Below are positions 53,619-58,680 of a stretch of 58,680 nt of DNA, in pieces. The first letter of the stretch is position 1. Every line of letters begins with the position of its first letter. The DNA comes from Porticoccaceae bacterium (lineage in GTDB: Bacteria > Pseudomonadota > Gammaproteobacteria > Pseudomonadales > Porticoccaceae): positions 1 to 58,680 of the forward strand of contig JAQWYJ010000135.1 in NCBI GenBank assembly GCA_029254005.1, in the 5' to 3' direction. A model generated the notes under the pieces. It did no database searches, was not told the DNA's origin, and saw only the letters and a list, made by a program, of their open reading frames with translations. A program made the position numbers and the translations under genes.

Positions 53619-55572
53619 GTTCAGAGAGATTTTTAAAGTAATCTAAGGCCTCAGGGTTGGCTAAGGCATCAGTGTTAGTGACTGTTTCGTTGTGCACTAC
53701 TTTACGCACGGCCAGCTCAACAATTTTACCGCTTATGGTGCGCGGAATGTCTGTCACTGCGATTATTTTTGCAGGTACATGGCGGGGCGTTGTTTCTCGA
53801 CGAATAGTGGCACGAATCTTTTGCTCCAAATCTTGAGTTAATTTTGTGCCGTTTTTCAACACCACAAAAAGTATAACGCGAACGTCATCTTGCCATGTTT
53901 GTCCGATACAAATACTGTCCAGGATTTCATCGATTTTTTCTACTTGTCGATAGATTTCGGCTGTACCTATTCGTACTCCGCCAGGGTTCAATACTGCATC
54001 GGAACGACCATGAATAATCATGCCACCGTGCTCAGTAATTTCCCCATAGTCACCCTGTGCCCAGACACCTTGATAGGTGTCAAAATAAGCATCTAGATAT
54101 TTCTTGTTACCAACATCATTCCAAAAATAGATCGGTGCATTAGGGAATGGTTGTGTACATACTAATTCACCTTTTTGAGCAACAATCGGTGTGGCCTGAT
54201 TATCCCAAACATCCACAGCCATGCCTAAACCGCGACACTGAATTTCTCCTTCCCACACCGGTAGAGTAGGATTACCGAGCACAAAACACGACAATATATC
54301 AGTGCCACCGGAAATAGATGCCAGACAGATGTCAGTTTTTATATCTTTGTAAACATAGCGAAAACTCTCATGTGAAAGAGGGGAGCCAGTTGATAATAGC
54401 GTGTTAAGCGATGTCAAATCATGACTTTTTCTGGGTTTTATACCTGCTTTTTCTAGAGCCGCTATGTATTTAGCACTAGTCCCAAACACACTGATTTTTT
54501 CTTCCTCTGCCATATCAAAAAGAGATTGAGGCTGAGGATAAAAAGGTGATCCGTCAAATAAAACGACAGTAGACTCAGAGGCAAGTGCACTGACTAACCA
54601 GTTCCACATCATCCACCCACAGGTGGTGTAGAAAAATATTACATCAGAAGGTTTTAAATTTACGTGTAAACGATGTTCTTTAAGATGCTGAATTAACGTG
54701 CCGCCAGCACCATGAACAATACACTTGGGCACGCCGGTGGTTCCAGAGGAATACATAATATACAGAGGATGATCAAACGGCAGTTGCTCAAACGCTAACT
54801 CTGGTGTATTTTTGGTGATTAAAAAATCATTAAAAAGTACTGTTTTATGATTGGCTATGTCACTTTTATGTTCAATTATTGGCACTAACACCAACTTTTG
54901 AATACTATTAATTTTGTCGCAAATTTCTTGCAATTGCGGCATTGAGTCGATGGTTTTCCCATTGTAATAATAGCCAGTGCAGCCAAATAGCAATTTTGGT
55001 TCGATCTGACCAAATCGGTCCATTACACCATTAATACCAAAGTCTGGTGAGCATGAAGACCAAATGGCTCCTATACTTGTAGTAGCTAGCATAGCAACAA
55101 TTACCTGACTGACGTTAGGCATAAATCCGGCGACTCGATCTCCTACTGTTACACCCATAGATCGCATAGCAGCGGCGCACTGAGCTACCTGGTTGTAAAG
55201 CTCTGCGTAGGTAACTATGGTTCGTTGCCCATTTTCTAGCCGCGAGATTAGGGCTATTTTATCAGTGCGGTTGCGTAATAGATTCTCTGCAAAGTTAAGT
55301 CGTGCTGCAGAAAACCAGCTGGCACCGGGGAAGGCGTCCGGATCAGTTAATACGGCGTCCCATGTTTTTGAAGCACGAATCTCAGTATAAGACCAAATAT
55401 CTGACCAAAAGGCTTTGGGATCAGTAATAGACCACTGATAGAGTTCACTATAATTACTTAAAGGTTGTCTGTGCTTCTGTGCTACTGACGACATAAATTG
55501 GTACATGTTACTGTTTTGGATGTGTTCTTGGGTTGGTTGCCACAGTGGCAGGGGCAATTTTTCGGCAGACAT
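53608..55572 (-). CDS. Acetoacetyl-CoA synthetase
   Basis: A 654-residue adenylate-forming enzyme of acetoacetate-CoA ligase length. The N-terminal extension domain, the P-loop YSSGTTGVPKC, the ISGGTDILSCF motif and the C-terminal PRTISGKIVE with catalytic Lys match the AacS family. It turns acetoacetate into acetoacetyl-CoA, linking ketone-body use to lipid, PHB or amino-acid carbon metabolism. The assignment to aacS rather than another ACS is based on length and the GGTD motif and is fairly firm. Its 3' end overlaps the carboxylesterase gene. Confidence 0.9.
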   Translation of the reverse strand: MSAEKLPLPLWQPTQEHIQNSNMYQFMSSVAQKHRQPLSNYSELYQWSITDPKAFWSDIWSYTEIRASKTWDAVLTDPDAFPGASWFSAARLNFAENLLRNRTDKIALISRLENGQRTIVTYAELYNQVAQCAAAMRSMGVTVGDRVAGFMPNVSQVIVAMLATTSIGAIWSSCSPDFGINGVMDRFGQIEPKLLFGCTGYYYNGKTIDSMPQLQEICDKINSIQKLVLVPIIEHKSDIANHKTVLFNDFLITKNTPELAFEQLPFDHPLYIMYSSGTTGVPKCIVHGAGGTLIQHLKEHRLHVNLKPSDVIFFYTTCGWMMWNWLVSALASESTVVLFDGSPFYPQPQSLFDMAEEEKISVFGTSAKYIAALEKAGIKPRKSHDLTSLNTLLSTGSPLSHESFRYVYKDIKTDICLASISGGTDILSCFVLGNPTLPVWEGEIQCRGLGMAVDVWDNQATPIVAQKGELVCTQPFPNAPIYFWNDVGNKKYLDAYFDTYQGVWAQGDYGEITEHGGMIIHGRSDAVLNPGGVRIGTAEIYRQVEKIDEILDSICIGQTWQDDVRVILFVVLKNGTKLTQDLEQKIRATIRRETTPRHVPAKIIAVTDIPRTISGKIVELAVRKVVHNETVTNTDALANPEALDYFKNLSELKI

Positions 55573-55680
55573 TACAAAGCACTCTGTTTGTTGTTAGCGA
55601 TTTTTAGTGTAAGAGTATACCTTACAAGTCGTAGCTGATCCTCAGACCTTATCTCTTTGTGCTTAAAGACACCATAGAGT

Positions 55681-56205
55681 TCAGAGAGTTAATTTTATGT
55701 TTTTCAATGCAATGGCATTATTTTCACTGGTAGCATCAATAACCTTTTGGATATCCTCATTAGGAATGGCCAGAGAGAGCACATAGTGTTTAATTTTAAA
55801 TTCAGAATTTTCAACAATTATCACCCCAGACCCCCTACAAATCCCCATCCAGGTATCTAATAGTTCATCAAACCAGATAACGTCTTTTGATTCATCCACA
55901 TAGATATTTCTTTCCAACATTTTAAAGTTCCAGGCGGCTCCTTTAGCAAAATGTGGTTTGCTATAAGTTTCGAACTCCTGTTTAGACCAATTTTCAGAGG
56001 CATCAGTACCTATAAAAACTCCTTTAGAATCGATTTTATTAAAATAGGCTTCAAAATTAGAATCAGAGGCAGCTTGATGCCAGCTGTTCATAAATAGATC
56101 TATCTGTTGAATCAATAGCGTCTCTGTTAGAGGTTCCGAAGATTTTTTATTAGTACAAGAAGCGATCATAACTACTAGAACTAACATGGTTATTGGTTTG
56201 AACAT
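55681..56205 (-). CDS. SnoaL-like (NTF2-fold) lipoprotein
   Basis: A 174-residue lipoprotein with lipobox MIASC (C17) followed by a Lys/Ser-rich linker. The remainder fits a SnoaL-like NTF2-type cone fold: a helix with FMNSWHQAASDS, then FEAYFNKIDSKGVFIGTDASE and WFDELLDTWMGICRGSGV. The family includes ketosteroid isomerases, dehydratases and many of unknown function; the Asp/Trp pattern here is seen in lipoproteins of Bacteroidetes. Its AT-rich, Lys/Asn-rich composition differs from its neighbours, which hints at transfer. No substrate can be named. Confidence 0.85.
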   Translation of the reverse strand: MFKPITMLVLVVMIASCTNKKSSEPLTETLLIQQIDLFMNSWHQAASDSNFEAYFNKIDSKGVFIGTDASENWSKQEFETYSKPHFAKGAAWNFKMLERNIYVDESKDVIWFDELLDTWMGICRGSGVIIVENSEFKIKHYVLSLAIPNEDIQKVIDATSENNAIALKNIKLTL

Positions 56206-56433
56206 GGGAGGTTCTCATTTTTTTCGAAGATTTTGTCCTCAAAAGTACCGGGACCTGAGGTCTCAGATTAAAGCAACTCTCTGCTCTGTCAATAGGAGGA
56301 GTCGGATAGCGTTTTGGAATCAACTAATTTATGCGGTAAAGTGAAGCGTATCGCTTAAATAGATGTATATTTTAGCTTAATTTAGTTCATTGTATTTGCA
56401 CTCATAATAGCTTTTTCAAGCAAGGGGATGATT

Positions 56434-57462
56434 ATGTATAAGGGCATTTATACTCTTATTGGGCAAGAGTTAAGCATGTTTTCACGCAAGCTTGAAGCAC
56501 AATTACGCTACCAGGGGATAGCCTATCAATGGCAGTTTAAAACGGCGGCTTCCTCCCAAGAGATTGATGCGCGAGCGGGCACGCGATTTATTCCCCTACT
56601 AAATACTCCCGATGGTTGGCTTATTAATGACACGATAAGTATTGGTCCCTTTTTGAACGAACGTTTCTACTATCAACCCGTCATTCCTGAAACACCAAAC
56701 CAGCGCAGTGCGTGTTTTGTTTTGGAAGATTTTTTTAATCACTGGTTGCCTCGTCATGCGCTTCATTCTCGCTGGTGCTACCCCAACAATGTAATTGTAG
56801 CGGGTACCAATTTTGGCATGAATTTGTTACTGGATAAGTCCATTGACAGTTCGATAACTGCTGCAGAAAAGCAGCAAATCGCTGGTGTAGGTAAAATGTT
56901 ACATGACTCTTTTGGCGCTGCGGCCTGCGTTGTGCAAGGTGCTGGTATCGATCAAAAAGACGCTATGAAAAAAGATTTTGGGGTTCTTATGGATCTCTTG
57001 GCAGATCATTTAGCACAGTACACATTTTTATTAGGTGGACGAGCCTGTCTTGCTGACTTTGCATTGGCAGGCGCTTTGAAAGGACATTTTTTACTCGACC
57101 CAGAGCCCCGATCTTGGTTTAGTAGCACGCTACCGCTATTTGAAAATTACCTGGCTAATTTATGGCAAGAAGCCGCCAAGGACTCTATTTGGTTGAGCGA
57201 TGACGAAATTCCATCGACCCTCGATCCCTTGATGGATTACATACAGCAGACGTATCAAAAATTTGCAACATTCAGTATTGCCGCGGCTAAAGCAAATAAG
57301 AAATTCTTTGATTTAGATTTAGGTGACGGTGTTTTTACCGCGAGATCAATGAAGCGTTTAGAGAAGGCCAGATTACATGTTCAAGATGAATTGCGTCGTT
57401 GTCATGCCAATAGTTTGCCGTTAAATAAGCAGGGTATTTTGGATTTCTACTTGGCCGATTGA
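56434..57462 (+). CDS. Glutathione S-transferase-family protein
   Basis: A 342-residue protein from ATG 56434, with AAGGGG at seven bases; ATG 56428 lies too close to that site. An N-terminal thioredoxin-like GST domain has the typical turn LNTPDGWLINDTISIGPFL. A longer than usual all-alpha C-terminal domain follows, with an extra C-terminal helical part. There is no Ser/Cys-Pro motif at the glutathione site, so chemistry is uncertain. The extended C-terminal region is not recognised. A palindrome near 57479-57508 may end the transcript. It is convergent with the ABM gene. Confidence 0.82.
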   Translation: MYKGIYTLIGQELSMFSRKLEAQLRYQGIAYQWQFKTAASSQEIDARAGTRFIPLLNTPDGWLINDTISIGPFLNERFYYQPVIPETPNQRSACFVLEDFFNHWLPRHALHSRWCYPNNVIVAGTNFGMNLLLDKSIDSSITAAEKQQIAGVGKMLHDSFGAAACVVQGAGIDQKDAMKKDFGVLMDLLADHLAQYTFLLGGRACLADFALAGALKGHFLLDPEPRSWFSSTLPLFENYLANLWQEAAKDSIWLSDDEIPSTLDPLMDYIQQTYQKFATFSIAAAKANKKFFDLDLGDGVFTARSMKRLEKARLHVQDELRRCHANSLPLNKQGILDFYLAD

Positions 57463-57478
57463 AGTGATAGTTCTTTTG

Positions 57479-57508
57479 CCGGCGACAAGAACGTTTTCTC
57501 ATCGCCGG
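57479..57508. terminator. 7-bp inverted repeat after the GST gene
   Basis: CCGGCGA (57479-57485) pairs with TCGCCGG (57502-57508) around a 16-base loop. It lies between convergent genes (GST and ABM). A weak tail without a T-run makes the terminator call uncertain. Confidence 0.35.
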
Positions 57509-57535
57509 TGTATGAATTGCCTTCTTTTGATGTGA

Positions 57536-57817
57536 TTATACAGATTTAAGTACTTTAATATGGGGGGGTGCTGTTAAAAAGGCGCCCATCTTCGCGCCAA
57601 GTTCTTTGAAGTAGTCTGTTTTACCATGAAATATTTGTGCTTCTTCATCTTTATATCTTTCAAGAAAAATATAGGTGGTATCGTTTTCTTTATACAAATC
57701 GTAATAAAGCACGCCATCTTCAAGGGCGTTTACTTTTTCCACCAATTGCGTTGCGATCGATTCAAAGTCAGCAGATGCGCCCTCTTGTATTGTTAATGTC
57801 GCTATTATACCTATCAT
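57536..57817 (-). CDS. Antibiotic biosynthesis monooxygenase (ABM) domain protein
   Basis: A 93-residue single-domain ABM/YgiN-type protein. The typical first strand IIATLTIQEG and the helix with FESIATQLVEKVNALEDGVL are clear, followed by YYDLYKENDTTYIFLERY and a C-terminal PPHIKVLK strand. Such proteins form dimeric ferredoxin-like barrels that oxidise quinols or aromatic compounds without cofactor, or act as small sensors. The substrate is unknown. There is an AGAGGAAAA site before the ATG. It is followed on the same strand by the beta-helix/cytochrome gene upstream in orientation. Confidence 0.87.
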   Translation of the reverse strand: MIGIIATLTIQEGASADFESIATQLVEKVNALEDGVLYYDLYKENDTTYIFLERYKDEEAQIFHGKTDYFKELGAKMGAFLTAPPHIKVLKSV

Positions 57818-57874
57818 TATTTTTCCTCTAGTGCGGTGTGGGTTAGTGTTTAGTTTGCGCTTATTTTTAATCGG

Positions 57875-58680
57875 TTAATTCTCGGCCTGCAAAATGTAAT
57901 TGGCAACTGCCAATTGGGTTTCGGCGTCAAGATAATTTTGTGCTGGCATTTCAGGGTAGTCTGTACGCATCGGTATTGGTGCATTAATGTAGTTTACCAA
58001 TGCCTCTGGACGATTAGCATACAGAGCTTGAATCTCCATCACAGAGGGTCCAATTAACCTGCCCGCATAGGCGTGACACCCAGTACAAACACCCAAATAA
58101 GCAATTTCTCCTCGTTCTGAAGGTGCTATAACTCGTGGCTCAGCACCGCCAGCCAGCAGGTAATTATCAATATCATCGGTATTGCTGAAATCACAGTCTG
58201 CAAAGTCACCAATACCTACAGCTTTATAGCGGTGACGGTTGATAATGCAGCTACCTTCGGTGGGGCCTATTTGGAAAATGTCGATGTTGCCTGTATGTAA
58301 CTCAGTTAGCGCGAAGGCCTTGACTTCATCTATAGTGTCATAACCATTGTTAAGCATTACATTATCTAAAATCATGGCACGATCGGCATTTGGGTCAGAA
58401 TCAGGGTCGAGGGTTAAATTAGCCGCGTTGCCATGGTCGGTAATTAAAATTCCTGCGGTTTTGTGATTGCTGATAATATTTCCCTCAACAATGACCTCGT
58501 CAGCGGCCATAATTAAAATTCCAGTGCCGGCGGGAATACCCGCAACCGTAGATCCTGGAGCTCCAAAATTAGGAGTATTATTATCGAGAATAAAATTATT
58601 GCGAATGATTACATCGTATGTATCTTTAACCGGCAACCCGGGGGTAATAAATGCTAAAATACCACCGGTATTATTGTGTG
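57875..58680 (-). CDS. Parallel beta-helix protein with C-terminal cytochrome c domain, 5' end cut
   Basis: The frame is open through the window edge, so the N-terminus is missing; reading from 58680 gives HNNTGGILAFITPGLPVKD. Repeats such as DVIIRNNFILDN, EVIVEGNIISNH and AMILDNVMLNNG are right-handed beta-helix coils, as in NosD/polysaccharide-lyase-like proteins. The C-terminal part is a class I cytochrome c: haem motif CTGCH in YLGVCTGCHAY and a likely axial Met in YPEMPAQNYL. The combination of a beta-helix and a c-type haem domain implies an exported redox protein, perhaps handling a polymer or copper. Function is inference. Confidence 0.8.
   Translation of the reverse strand, partial: HNNTGGILAFITPGLPVKDTYDVIIRNNFILDNNTPNFGAPGSTVAGIPAGTGILIMAADEVIVEGNIISNHKTAGILITDHGNAANLTLDPDSDPNADRAMILDNVMLNNGYDTIDEVKAFALTELHTGNIDIFQIGPTEGSCIINRHRYKAVGIGDFADCDFSNTDDIDNYLLAGGAEPRVIAPSERGEIAYLGVCTGCHAYAGRLIGPSVMEIQALYANRPEALVNYINAPIPMRTDYPEMPAQNYLDAETQLAVANYILQAEN

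Noticed and set aside
1-58680. CRISPR arrays, insertion sequences, integrase or prophage modules, tRNA and rRNA genes
   Set aside because: No repeated spacer-like array, transposase, integrase, phage structural protein or tRNA-like cloverleaf was recognised by eye in the gene-free stretches.

Overview
The window looks like chromosomal DNA of a marine gammaproteobacterium, plausibly a SAR92/Porticoccaceae or other Cellvibrionales-like oligotroph. This is inferred from gene content: a moderate to low GC, densely packed genome with a large TonB receptor beside flavin-dependent halogenase-like genes, a nickel superoxide dismutase, azurin, BCCT transport, many exported lipoprotein hydrolases and acyl-CoA enzymes. 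There is no rRNA, recognisable tRNA, CRISPR array, transposase or phage module. It reads as ordinary chromosome with a few patchily distributed loci.

Layout. 1-4.5 kb (minus strand): partial sulfatase, small membrane protein, membrane-anchored DJ-1/PfpI protein, BCCT transporter and a purine-type phosphoribosyltransferase. 5.0-6.8 kb: Lrp/AsnC regulator divergent from phhA-phhB (phenylalanine to tyrosine). 7-11.2 kb: Tat-exported spermidine-dehydrogenase-like flavoprotein, HD-GYP protein, AIM24-family protein. 11.4-16.8 kb: exported GH30 glycosidase, M28 peptidase and S9 peptidase. 16.8-19.9 kb: DUF4149 protein, a His-rich mini membrane protein, sodN-sodX, azurin and ferredoxin-NADP reductase. 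20-22.7 kb: stand-alone aceE.

23.2-31.3 kb holds the most distinctive block: a TonB-dependent receptor followed, after a perfect 16-bp hairpin, by halogenase-like protein 1, SapC, a JmjC-like cupin and halogenase-like protein 2. The two halogenase-like proteins differ at the diagnostic WxWxIP motif. DUF2237 and a methyltransferase follow. 32.3-40 kb: a carotenoid/stilbene-cleaving oxygenase with a duplicated HxlR/zinc-ribbon regulator that has no standard start codon. This pair is divergent from a tightly coupled NMO / acyl-CoA ligase / thiolase / thiolase operon, and the last thiolase lacks one catalytic cysteine. Together these suggest a catabolic route for an isoprenoid or phenylpropanoid-type substrate.

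40.2-58.7 kb: gamma-glutamyltransferase, beta-lactamase-fold hydrolase, broken GST gene, DUF4399 protein, a Tat-signal mini protein, a second S9 lipoprotein peptidase with an MFS transporter and a Bax-like glucosaminidase, a cysteine-free glutaredoxin-fold protein, SDR and MDR oxidoreductases, carboxylesterase, acetoacetyl-CoA synthetase, a SnoaL-like lipoprotein, an intact GST, an ABM monooxygenase and a beta-helix/cytochrome c protein cut by the window edge. The overall theme is scavenging of peptides, glycans and aromatic or isoprenoid compounds, with redox and oxidative-stress proteins.
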